DNA from: an uncultured Fibrobacter sp.
Lineage (GTDB): Bacteria > Fibrobacterota > Fibrobacteria > Fibrobacterales > Fibrobacteraceae
Reading direction: 5' to 3'
DNA length: 32,814 bases
NCBI GenBank assembly: GCA_947305535.1
Contig: CAMZDZ010000007.1
Location: forward strand, 1 to 32,814
The position numbers were made by a program, and so were the translations under genes. Positions within the stretch are counted from its first letter, which is position 1, and each line of letters starts with the position of its first letter. Under the pieces are notes generated by a model. That model was given only the letters and a program-made list of their open reading frames with translations, ran no database searches and was not told the DNA's origin. Shown here piece by piece: positions 14,814-21,972 of the stretch.

Positions 14814-16256
14814 ATGAAATTACCCGTAGTTTGCATTATCGGGCGTCCCAACGTAGGGAAGTCCTCCTTGTTTAACCGCATCCTTGGCCGAAGGGCTGCA
14901 GTCGTGAGCGACCGTGACGGTGTTACCCGCGACCGCCATTACCAGAATGCGAACTACAAGGGCCATGAGTTTGTTGTCGTGGATACCGGCGGATTCCTGC
15001 CGGACGACTCCATCGACGTTCTTGCGGATAGCGTCCGCAAGCAGATTTTCAACGCCGTGAACGAATCGGACCTGGTGCTTTTCATGGTCGACGTCCGCGT
15101 GGGCATCACCAAACTCGACCAGCAGTTCGCCCGCCTTGTCCGCAAGCTCGACAAGAAGGTCATCCTGGTCGCGAACAAGAGCGAGAACCAGCGCGACCGC
15201 CAGGAAAGCTATGAGTTCCTGAAACTCGGTTTCGGCCAGCCCCGCACCATCAGTGCGCTGACGGGCTATGCCTGCCTGAGCCTTCTGGACGAGGTCATCT
15301 CCGTTTTGCCGACGCCCGTGCTGGGCGAACGCCGCGAGGAACGCCCCATCCGCTTTGCCATCCTTGGCCGCCCGAACGCCGGCAAGAGCACCCTGCTGAA
15401 CTGCCTTTTGCGCGAGGAGCGCGCCGTGGTTTCCGACATTCCCGGCACGACCCGCGATTCCATCGACTGCGATTTCGTGGTGGACGGCCAGAAGTTCGTG
15501 GTGACCGATACGGCCGGGCTCCGCAAGAAGGCCAAGGTCGAAGACGAGGTGGAGACGTTCAGCAACATGCGCACGCTCGAAAGCATCCGCCGCTCCGATG
15601 TTTCCGTGCTGATGGTGGACTGCACCCGTGGCCTGGAAATCCAGGACTACCGCATCATTACCGAAATCCGCAAGGCAGGCAAGGGACTCGTGGTCGTCTT
15701 GAACAAGTGGGACATCCTCCCGAACAAGAACGACAAGTCCTTCGACCACATGGTGAAGGAATTCCTCGAGCGCGAGCCGATGCTCGAGTACGTCCCGATC
15801 ATTTCGATCAGCGCCAAGGAAGGCCAGCGCGTGAACCGCGTCGTCCAGGCCATCCAGACGGTCTATGCCAACTGCCGCCGTGTGCTCGGCCGCGACCGCG
15901 TCGCCGAAAGCTTTGCGAATTTCTTGCAGGAAAAGGCTCCCCCGAGCCACAATGCCCGCGTTGTCGCGCTGACCCGCGCCTGCCAGATCATGGTGGAGCC
16001 GCCTGTCATCGCCATCGAGACCCGTACCCCGGAACTGGTGGACGAGTCGTACAAGCGTTACTTGCTCAAGAAGTTTTATGAGGAATTCCAGCTGCAGGGC
16101 GCCCCGCTCCGCCTGAATTTCGACCAGAAGTTAACTCTCAGAAAGGATGAAGAACTTGCACAGTTTACTGAGTCTTCCAATAGCGTACTTGCTGGGGTCG
16201 ATCCCCAGCGCGATCTGGGTGGCAAAACTCGCAAAGGGCCGCGCGTTCGACATTAG
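14814..16256 (+). CDS. der: Ribosome biogenesis GTPase Der (EngA)
   Basis: Predicted 480-aa double GTPase needed for 50S ribosomal subunit assembly. The first G domain has P-loop 'GRPNVGKSS' (10-18), 'DTGG' and a G4 of the form NKSE rather than NKxD. The second has P-loop 'GRPNAGKST', 'DTAG' and 'NKWD'. A KH-like RNA-binding domain follows, ending near 'LRLNFDQK' (about residue 440). The last 40 residues form a hydrophilic, basic tail, and their codons overlap the start of plsY in another frame over 110 nt. It is the first gene of der-plsY-gpsA and probably has a leaderless or near-leaderless transcript. Confidence 0.95.
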   Translation: MKLPVVCIIGRPNVGKSSLFNRILGRRAAVVSDRDGVTRDRHYQNANYKGHEFVVVDTGGFLPDDSIDVLADSVRKQIFNAVNESDLVLFMVDVRVGITKLDQQFARLVRKLDKKVILVANKSENQRDRQESYEFLKLGFGQPRTISALTGYACLSLLDEVISVLPTPVLGERREERPIRFAILGRPNAGKSTLLNCLLREERAVVSDIPGTTRDSIDCDFVVDGQKFVVTDTAGLRKKAKVEDEVETFSNMRTLESIRRSDVSVLMVDCTRGLEIQDYRIITEIRKAGKGLVVVLNKWDILPNKNDKSFDHMVKEFLEREPMLEYVPIISISAKEGQRVNRVVQAIQTVYANCRRVLGRDRVAESFANFLQEKAPPSHNARVVALTRACQIMVEPPVIAIETRTPELVDESYKRYLLKKFYEEFQLQGAPLRLNFDQKLTLRKDEELAQFTESSNSVLAGVDPQRDLGGKTRKGPRVRH

Positions 16257-16815
16257 GGACTACGGCTCCAAGAATGCGGGGCTCACCAACACGTTCCGCG
16301 TGCTGGGCTGGAAACCTGCGCTTCCCGTGGTGTTCCTGGACTTGCTCAAGGGCTTCTTCGGCCCGTGGATTGCCATGCGGCTGTGCGAAATGCAGGTGGC
16401 TGCGGGCGGTGCGGACTATTCGCACTGGGTTCCGCTGGTGGCCGGCATCCTCGTCATCCTCGGCCATAGCTTCACGTGTTTTGCCGGATTCCGTGGAGGC
16501 AAGGGCGTGCTTGCCGCGCTCGGCGTGTTCCTCGCGCTCTGCCCGATTACGGCACTTTCCTGCTTTGGCGTGTGGGTCGTGTTGACTGCCACGACGAAGT
16601 ACGTTTCGGTCGGCAGTATCGGTGCCTGCGTGGCGCTTGCCGCGATTTCGACTCTCGGCTTCCTCGGAATGCCGTTTCCGCCGGAAAAAATCAATTTAGG
16701 TTTGTGGATTACTTGCCTTTTGGTCGCCGTTTTTGTTATAGTTAAGCATAAGGCGAACATCAAGCGCCTCATGAACGGCACCGAGAACGGATTTGGTAGC
16801 AAGAGAAAGAAGTAG
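16147..16815 (+). CDS. plsY: Glycerol-3-phosphate acyltransferase PlsY
   Basis: Predicted 222-aa inner-membrane enzyme that transfers the acyl group of acyl-phosphate to glycerol-3-phosphate, the first step of phospholipid synthesis. Family motifs are present: 'AYLLGSIPSAIWVAK' at the N-terminus, 'RDYGSKNAGLTNTFR' (usually GSGNxGATN) and 'GHSFTCFAGFRGGKG', with five or more hydrophobic segments. The coding region begins inside der. ATG at 16147 lies directly on AAAGG, while TTG at 16156 has AAAGGA with about 8-nt spacing and may be the true start. Either way the N-terminal transmembrane segment lies in the overlap. gpsA, which makes the substrate glycerol-3-phosphate, follows after 23 nt. Confidence 0.93.
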   Translation: MKNLHSLLSLPIAYLLGSIPSAIWVAKLAKGRAFDIRDYGSKNAGLTNTFRVLGWKPALPVVFLDLLKGFFGPWIAMRLCEMQVAAGGADYSHWVPLVAGILVILGHSFTCFAGFRGGKGVLAALGVFLALCPITALSCFGVWVVLTATTKYVSVGSIGACVALAAISTLGFLGMPFPPEKINLGLWITCLLVAVFVIVKHKANIKRLMNGTENGFGSKRKK

Positions 16816-16838
16816 ATAGAAGAAAAAGGAATTTTATT

Positions 16839-17867
16839 ATGAAGGTAACGGTACTTGGAACTGGCGGTTGGGGCTTGACACTTGGTCAAGTTGTTTACGA
16901 GAACAAGAATGACATTACGTTCTGGACGAATTCGCAGGCCGAAGTGGACCTGCTCTCTACGGAGCACCAGTACAAGGATAAACTCCCCGGTGTAATTTTC
17001 CCGGCGGATTTCAAGTACACGACCGACATGAACGCCGCCCTCGAAGGCTGCGACATGGTGCTTATCGTGGTGCCTTCCCAGTTCATGGGCGGTGTCGCGA
17101 AGAATCTCGGCAAGTGGACCCCGGCCAAGGGCAAGGAACCCGTGGTCGTGTGCGCGACGAAGGGCATTCTCGAGGGTACGAACCAGCTGATGAGCGAAGT
17201 GCTCCTGGAAAACGTCCCGTGGCTCACGGAAGACAAGATGGTCGCCTTCAGCGGCCCCTCGCATGCCGAGGAAGTCAGCCGCCATATCCTTACCGCCATC
17301 GTTGCCGCGAGCGTGAGTGAGGAATCCGCTAAACTCGTGCAGCAGGTCATGAGCTGCTCTTACCTGCGCGTCTACAGCTCTACCGACATTATCGGCGTGG
17401 AACTTTGCGGTTCCGTGAAGAACGTGATTGCGATTGCCTCCGGCGTGCTTTATGGTCTCGAGGCCAGCGGCAAGTTCAAGATCGGTGATAATTCCCGCGC
17501 GGCAATTCTTACCCGCGGCCAGGCGGAAATGTGCCGCCTGGGCAAGGCGCTCGGCGCCAAGCCCGAAACCTTTGCAGGGCTTGCGGGTATGGGCGACCTT
17601 ATCGTGACCTGCCTTTCGCAGCACAGCCGCAACCGCTATGTGGGCGAACACATTGGCAAGGGCGAAACTATCGAACAGGTCCTTGCCGGCATGAAGATGG
17701 TGGCCGAGGGCGTTCCCACCTGCAAGAGCACCAAGGCGCTTGCCGACAAGCTCGGTGTCGAGATGCCTATCGTGAACGCTGTCCATGCGCTCCTCTTCGA
17801 GGGCAAGAAGGTGGAAGACGTCATCAAGGACATCTGGGGTCGCGAACTCAAGACCGAAGTGTGGTAG
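16839..17867 (+). CDS. gpsA: Glycerol-3-phosphate dehydrogenase [NAD(P)+]
   Basis: Predicted 342-aa cytoplasmic enzyme reducing dihydroxyacetone phosphate to sn-glycerol-3-phosphate for phospholipid synthesis. The N-terminal dinucleotide site is 'GTGGWG' (7-12). Further signatures are 'CATKGI', 'FSGPSHAEEV', 'ELCGSVKNVIAIASG' with the catalytic Lys, and 'GDNSRAAILTRG'. The length is typical. An AAGGA ribosome binding site stands about 9 nt before the ATG. It provides the acceptor used by PlsY encoded just upstream, so der-plsY-gpsA is a functional lipid pair attached to a ribosome-assembly gene. A strong terminator follows about 40 nt after the stop codon. Confidence 0.96.
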   Translation: MKVTVLGTGGWGLTLGQVVYENKNDITFWTNSQAEVDLLSTEHQYKDKLPGVIFPADFKYTTDMNAALEGCDMVLIVVPSQFMGGVAKNLGKWTPAKGKEPVVVCATKGILEGTNQLMSEVLLENVPWLTEDKMVAFSGPSHAEEVSRHILTAIVAASVSEESAKLVQQVMSCSYLRVYSSTDIIGVELCGSVKNVIAIASGVLYGLEASGKFKIGDNSRAAILTRGQAEMCRLGKALGAKPETFAGLAGMGDLIVTCLSQHSRNRYVGEHIGKGETIEQVLAGMKMVAEGVPTCKSTKALADKLGVEMPIVNAVHALLFEGKKVEDVIKDIWGRELKTEVW

Positions 17868-17908
17868 TCTAGACAGAAACCGCCTCGCCATGGGCGAAGC
17901 GACTGATG

Positions 17909-17942
17909 AAATCCGTTGGAAGAAATTCCGCGGATTTTTTTT
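17909..17942 (+). terminator. Intrinsic terminator after gpsA
   Basis: AAATCCG (17909-17915) pairs with CGGATTT (17931-17937). An inner GGAA/TTCC helix (17918-17921 / 17926-17929) closes a GAAA tetraloop. The 3' arm runs into eight T residues. It sits between the convergent gpsA and flippase-like genes, and the T-tract serves the plus strand only. Confidence 0.88.
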
Positions 17943-18885
17943 AGTTCTTTTTCCCGTATACGGTGAGAACTACAGCTCCCTGAGCGGCCTGGAACAGCAT
18001 GGGAATGTAGCCGATGAGCGCTGCCGCGAGGACGGTGTCGGCGGGGATTCCGAGGAGACCGGTAAACAGGCTGACGTTCACGCCTTCGCGGATGCCGATG
18101 CCGTTAATCGAAATCGGCAACATCGAGACCGTGATGGTGATGGTCATGAACACGGTAATCGTCGCGAGATCCACAGGAACGCCCACTGCCTGGAAATAGG
18201 CGTAGTGGATAGCGATGGATGAAATCTGTAGCCAGACGGAGTCAAGGCCCGAAAGAAGGAATGCCTTTTTGTATCCGCGGTAAATGGAGAAGGCGTTTTG
18301 TAGCTTGAGCAGAAACGGCACTTTGGCGGTAAGCCCAGCGGGGAGCTTTATCTTGTCGGAGAAAAGTCCCCCGACAATCACGAGGACGGATACGAGCGCG
18401 ACGGCGCAGACGGCGCCGGTGTAGATGGCCGGGATGTTGTAACGCGCCACGACGAAGGGGAGCGTGGCGAAGAAACAGAGGAACATGGCGAGGAGGCCCA
18501 TGACGCGCGAGATGGCGACTGCCGCGACCGAGTTTGCAATGTTCCCGAACCGCTTGCCGAAGGCGATGGTCTTGACGGCGTCGCCGCCGAAACCGCTCGG
18601 GAGCAGGTTGTTGAAGAAGTAGCCGAGGGCGATGTAGGCGTAGAACGTGCGGAACTTTATCTTCTTGCCTTCTTCGAGCAGGAGCCCGCGCCAGCGGTTA
18701 GCCTGTATGGCCATGCTGAACACGGTGCAGAACAGGATGAGCAAAATCCAGGGGAGCGCCTGTGCGGTCCAGTGCCCGCATACTTCGGCAAAGGGAACCT
18801 TCCAGAAGATATAGGCGAGGCCGCCGACGCTGATGATGACCTTCAACAAGCTGGAAAGAATCTTTTTTGCCGAACCCTGCTGCAT
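17941..18885 (-). CDS. UPF0104 / AglD-type flippase-like membrane protein
   Basis: Predicted 314-aa polytopic protein of the lysylphosphatidylglycerol synthase transmembrane-region family (UPF0104, TIGR00374-like), without the catalytic synthase domain of MprF. About eight hydrophobic helices are visible. Family landmarks are 'QANRWRGLL', 'GYFFNNLLPSGFGGDAVK' and the late 'LPISINGIGIREG'. Members often lie beside glycosyltransferases and are suspected to flip glycolipids or lipid-linked sugars. Here the gene is the last of gmd-rmd-GT4-flippase, 9 nt after the glycosyltransferase stop, which supports a role in exporting or translocating a glycosylated lipid. This role is inference from context. 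Confidence 0.85.
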   Translation of the reverse strand: MQQGSAKKILSSLLKVIISVGGLAYIFWKVPFAEVCGHWTAQALPWILLILFCTVFSMAIQANRWRGLLLEEGKKIKFRTFYAYIALGYFFNNLLPSGFGGDAVKTIAFGKRFGNIANSVAAVAISRVMGLLAMFLCFFATLPFVVARYNIPAIYTGAVCAVALVSVLVIVGGLFSDKIKLPAGLTAKVPFLLKLQNAFSIYRGYKKAFLLSGLDSVWLQISSIAIHYAYFQAVGVPVDLATITVFMTITITVSMLPISINGIGIREGVNVSLFTGLLGIPADTVLAAALIGYIPMLFQAAQGAVVLTVYGKKN

Positions 18886-18894
18886 CTTGTTCTC

Positions 18895-19983
18895 TTATTT
18901 TGCCGCAAGTTCCGTGGCTATTTCACGAATTTGCTTTGCGCTGTTTTCCCAGGTGAACTTGCTTACCCAGGCGTCAATCTCTTTGTCGAATTTACCCTTG
19001 TCGTCGATGGATTTTTCGAGCGTGCGGGCGATGCTTTCGGCTTCTTTGGGGTCAAAGTACTTCGCCACGTTGCCGCCGACTTCGGGGAGCGACGACGAGT
19101 TGGAACAGGCGACCGGCGTGCCGCAGGCGAATGACTCGAGCACCGGGAGACCGAATCCCTCGTACAGCGAAGGCAATACGAAAAGGTCGGCAAGGTTGTA
19201 AAAGTTCACCAGGTCTTCTTGGCTGACCATGCCTGCGTGGATGGTAAGGCCTTCCAGTCCCAAATCTTTTTCGCGGGTATCTTGCGTGCGTCCGCTGAAC
19301 GCTTTGCCGACAAGGACGAGCCTGCAATTTTCGCGGCCCTGCATGCGGGCAAAACCTTCCAGGAGCATGTTCAGGTTCTTGTGGGGGAGCAAGTTCCCTA
19401 CGTAAAGCAGGATCTTCTTGTCGCGGGGAATGCTGTACTTCTCGTACAGGTAGTCGACTTCTTCTCTGCTTTTACGGACAAATTCCTTGCCGACACCCAG
19501 CGGGACGACAGTCATCTTGCTTGCATCCGCCTTGTAAAAACGGATAAGGTCGTTCTTGGTGCTTTCGGAGTCGGTCATGATGTGGTTTGCCCGCTTGCAG
19601 ACAAACCAGAAGATGAACTTGAAATACAGGTGTACGATCTTGGACGGCAGGAATTCCGGATAGACGAGGTGGGTGAGGTCGTGGATCGTCACTATCATCT
19701 TGCCGCGGTAGAACAGCGGCACGTTGCAGTGCGGGATATGCAGTATGTCGGGGCGAGTCTTGCGCAGCTTGCAGTAAGGGAACTTCAGCTGTTCCTTGTA
19801 GCCGTAGATGCCGCTCACGAAGGGAATATGCGACGGGACGCAGTCCTTGTATTCTTCGAGGTCCTTCGGGTCGCCGAGCGCTACGCTGTAGCCCACGTCC
19901 CTGAGCCAGTGCTGGATGCAGGTGCCGATTCCGGACCGGCTCACCATGCGGGCGTCAATTGCGATTTTGGGCGTCGATTTCAT
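18895..19983 (-). CDS. GT4-family glycosyltransferase
   Basis: Predicted 362-aa GT-B retaining glycosyltransferase. The N-terminal domain opens 'KIAIDARMVSRSGIGTCIQHWL', has 'DILHIPHCNVP' and 'VTIHDLTHLVYPEF', and ends with 'TDSESTKNDLIRFY'. The C-terminal donor domain contains 'LLYVGNLLPHKNLNMLLEGFA' and 'FVLPSLYEGFGLPVLESFACG', with the E-X7-E pattern, then 'VACSNSSSLPEVGG'. This is the form of GDP-mannose or GDP-rhamnose using enzymes such as WbpY/WbpZ-type rhamnosyl- and mannosyltransferases. Being directly downstream of gmd and rmd, GDP-D-rhamnose is a sensible donor, but this is inferred. Its start overlaps the rmd 3' end by 29 nt. Confidence 0.9.
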   Translation of the reverse strand: MKSTPKIAIDARMVSRSGIGTCIQHWLRDVGYSVALGDPKDLEEYKDCVPSHIPFVSGIYGYKEQLKFPYCKLRKTRPDILHIPHCNVPLFYRGKMIVTIHDLTHLVYPEFLPSKIVHLYFKFIFWFVCKRANHIMTDSESTKNDLIRFYKADASKMTVVPLGVGKEFVRKSREEVDYLYEKYSIPRDKKILLYVGNLLPHKNLNMLLEGFARMQGRENCRLVLVGKAFSGRTQDTREKDLGLEGLTIHAGMVSQEDLVNFYNLADLFVLPSLYEGFGLPVLESFACGTPVACSNSSSLPEVGGNVAKYFDPKEAESIARTLEKSIDDKGKFDKEIDAWVSKFTWENSAKQIREIATELAAK

Positions 19984-20860
19984 GGTCGAACATCCATTTG
20001 AGAGTTTCTTCGATTCGCGTGCCCTTCCAGTAGCCGCATTTCACGATGCGCGAGTTGTCGCAGCACTGGTAAGGAATGTCGACGGGGCGCATCTTTTCGG
20101 GATCCTGTTCCACGTCAATCTTCACGGAGGCAAATCCGATGATGGTGTCGAGCAGGTCGCCGACCTTGTGCGCGATTCCGGAACCGACGTTGTATACATC
20201 GTACTCCGTTTTGTTTTCCAGCAGCATGCGGTAGACGTGCACCACGTCGCGTACGTCCGAGAAGTCGCGCCAGGCGCTGAGGTTCCCGACCTTGATGGTG
20301 CCGGGCTGCCCGCTCTTTTCGATATCGGCAATCTGCTTCACGAAGCTCGGGAGGGCGAAAGTAGTTTTCTGCCCGACGCCCGTGTGGTTGAATGAGCGCG
20401 TGCACACGATTTTTATTCCGTGTTTTTTGCGGTAAAGTTCCGCGAAATTTTCCTGGGCAATTTTGGAAATGCCGTAAGGGCTGCTGGCCTCGCGTTCGCT
20501 GGATTCGCTGAGGGCGACGTTCATTTCGGCGGTCTGCGCGTATTCCTCGGCACTTCCGATGAGGAGCGTTTTCGCCTGGGGGGCGTGCTTTACGATAGCG
20601 TCCAGCAAGTTGAGCGTCCCGACGACATTGACCTGTATTGTTGATACTGGGTCTTTCCAGGAGGCGCCTACGGAACTGATGGCGGCAAGGTTCACGATGT
20701 AGTCGGGCTTTGCCTTTTCGAGGAGCGAGTCGATGCCCTCGCGGTCCAGGAGGTTGACCTCCGGGATGTCCACTGCGGTTACCTTGTGCCCTGCGGCTTC
20801 CAGTTCCTTTACCAGGTAGCCACCGACAAAACCGCTTGCCCCGATGACTAGAGTCTTCAT
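19955..20860 (-). CDS. rmd: GDP-6-deoxy-D-lyxo-4-hexulose (GDP-4-keto-6-deoxymannose) reductase
   Basis: Predicted 301-aa extended SDR. The NAD(P) site is 'GASGFVGGYL' at the N-terminus, with 'LLIGSAEEYAQ' and 'PYGISK' giving the Ser/Tyr/Lys catalytic set. 'RSFNHTGVGQKTTFALPSF' and 'AWRDFSDVRDVVHVY' are hallmarks of RMD, which reduces the Gmd product to GDP-D-rhamnose. The ATG at 20860 overlaps the TAA of gmd (TAATG), so the two are translationally coupled. The frame is open farther upstream, but that part is gmd read out of frame. The product could instead be another GDP-6-deoxyhexose, since RMD-like and related 4-reductases differ subtly. Confidence 0.88.
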   Translation of the reverse strand: MKTLVIGASGFVGGYLVKELEAAGHKVTAVDIPEVNLLDREGIDSLLEKAKPDYIVNLAAISSVGASWKDPVSTIQVNVVGTLNLLDAIVKHAPQAKTLLIGSAEEYAQTAEMNVALSESSEREASSPYGISKIAQENFAELYRKKHGIKIVCTRSFNHTGVGQKTTFALPSFVKQIADIEKSGQPGTIKVGNLSAWRDFSDVRDVVHVYRMLLENKTEYDVYNVGSGIAHKVGDLLDTIIGFASVKIDVEQDPEKMRPVDIPYQCCDNSRIVKCGYWKGTRIEETLKWMFDHEIDAQNRN

Positions 20861-21879
20861 TAAATCTTGCCTTCGGCGAGAAGTTTCATGTCGCTCTGGA
20901 CCATGCGCTCGACCAGCTGTTCGTAGCTGATTTCGGGGGCCCAGCCAAGGACCTTCTTGGCCTTGGCGGCATCGCCGATGAGCAGGTCCACTTCGGCAGG
21001 GCGGAAGAACTGCGGGTTCACCTTCACGACAACCTTGTCTGTACCTTTGAGGGTAGCGTATTCCTTTTCGCCTTCGCCGTGGAATTCGATTTCCATGCCG
21101 GCAGCCTTGAACGCGAGATAGACAAATTCGCGAACCTTGTGCGTTTTGCCTGTAGCGATGACGAAATCGTCGGCCTTGTCTTGCTGGAGCATGAGCCACA
21201 TGGCACGGACATAGTCGGCGCTATGGCCCCAGTCACGGCTGGCGTCCATGTTGCCGAGTTCCAGCACGTCCTGTTTGCCGGCCTTGATCTTGGCGACGGC
21301 GATGGTGATCTTACGGGTCACGAACTCGGCGCCGCGGCGCTCCGATTCGTGGTTGAAGAGGATGCCCGAGCAGGCGAACATGCCGTAGCTTTCGCGGTAG
21401 TTCTTGGTAATCCAGTGGCCGTACAGCTTGGAAACTCCGTAAGGGCTGCGCGGGTAGAAGGGGGTCTCCTCGTTTTGCGGGATGGCCTGCACCTTGCCGA
21501 ACATTTCGCTGGTAGATGCCTGGTACACGCGGGTGTCGGGCTTGCAGAGCCTGACCGCTTCCAGGAGCTTGGTCACTCCGATGGCGTTGATGTCCGCCGT
21601 GGAAAGCGGAGTTTCCCACGACGTGGTGACGAAGGACTGGGCGGCGAGGTTGTAAATCTCGTCGGGCTTCGATATTTCCATGGCGCGGATGAGGGACGCG
21701 GAGTCCGTCATGTCTCCGAAAATAAAGGTTACTTTGTCCTTGAGGTGTTCGGCGTTGTTGAAGTCCAACTTGCTCTTTCGACGGACAAGTCCGTATACTT
21801 CGTAGCCTTTTTCCAGGAGAAATTCTGCCAGATAGGAGCCGTCTTGGCCCGTAATACCAGTAATAAGTGCGCGTTTCAT
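20860..21879 (-). CDS. gmd: GDP-mannose 4,6-dehydratase
   Basis: Predicted 339-aa extended SDR converting GDP-D-mannose to GDP-4-keto-6-deoxy-D-mannose. The NADP site is '[19 protein letters not shown]', typical of Gmd. '[10 protein letters not shown]' and '[14 protein letters not shown]' supply the catalytic Ser/Thr, Tyr and Lys. The substrate loop '[20 protein letters not shown]' is diagnostic. The start is the ATG at 21879; a TTG 15 nt upstream would lie inside the presumed -10 box. It is the first gene of gmd-rmd-GT4-flippase and feeds the reductase directly after it. No ribosome binding site precedes the ATG. Confidence 0.96.
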   Translation of the reverse strand: MKRALITGITGQDGSYLAEFLLEKGYEVYGLVRRKSKLDFNNAEHLKDKVTFIFGDMTDSASLIRAMEISKPDEIYNLAAQSFVTTSWETPLSTADINAIGVTKLLEAVRLCKPDTRVYQASTSEMFGKVQAIPQNEETPFYPRSPYGVSKLYGHWITKNYRESYGMFACSGILFNHESERRGAEFVTRKITIAVAKIKAGKQDVLELGNMDASRDWGHSADYVRAMWLMLQQDKADDFVIATGKTHKVREFVYLAFKAAGMEIEFHGEGEKEYATLKGTDKVVVKVNPQFFRPAEVDLLIGDAAKAKKVLGWAPEISYEQLVERMVQSDMKLLAEGKI

Positions 21880-21887
21880 GTAGTAAA

Positions 21888-21893
21888 AATACA
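21888..21893 (-). promoter_or_regulatory. Putative -10 box of gmd, close to the start codon
   Basis: Minus-strand TGTATT ends 8 nt before the ATG at 21879. No ribosome binding site follows, as for fmt, der and dnaE. I find no convincing -35 box. Confidence 0.35.
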
Positions 21894-21914
21894 ATTTTTT
21901 GATAATGAGTTCCT

Positions 21915-21943
21915 TTGGGGCAAAAAAAATATATGTTTATATG
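21915..21943 (+). promoter_or_regulatory. Putative sigma70-type promoter of the LamG lipoprotein
   Basis: TTGGGG (21915-21920) and TATATG (21938-21943) are separated by 17 nt. The start would fall about 20 nt before AAGGAG, giving a normal leader, unlike the divergent gmd. Confidence 0.4.
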
Positions 21944-21972
21944 TAATTATGGGTAATTAAGGAGAAAATGAC

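Noticed and set aside
16130-16256. Frameshift joining der and plsY or a sequencing error
   Set aside because: Both frames are open and each product is complete without any shift. The overlap is reported as a finding instead.
20861-21199. N-terminal extension of rmd into gmd
   Set aside because: The Rossmann motif of the reductase starts right after the ATG at 20860. The extension is gmd read in another frame.
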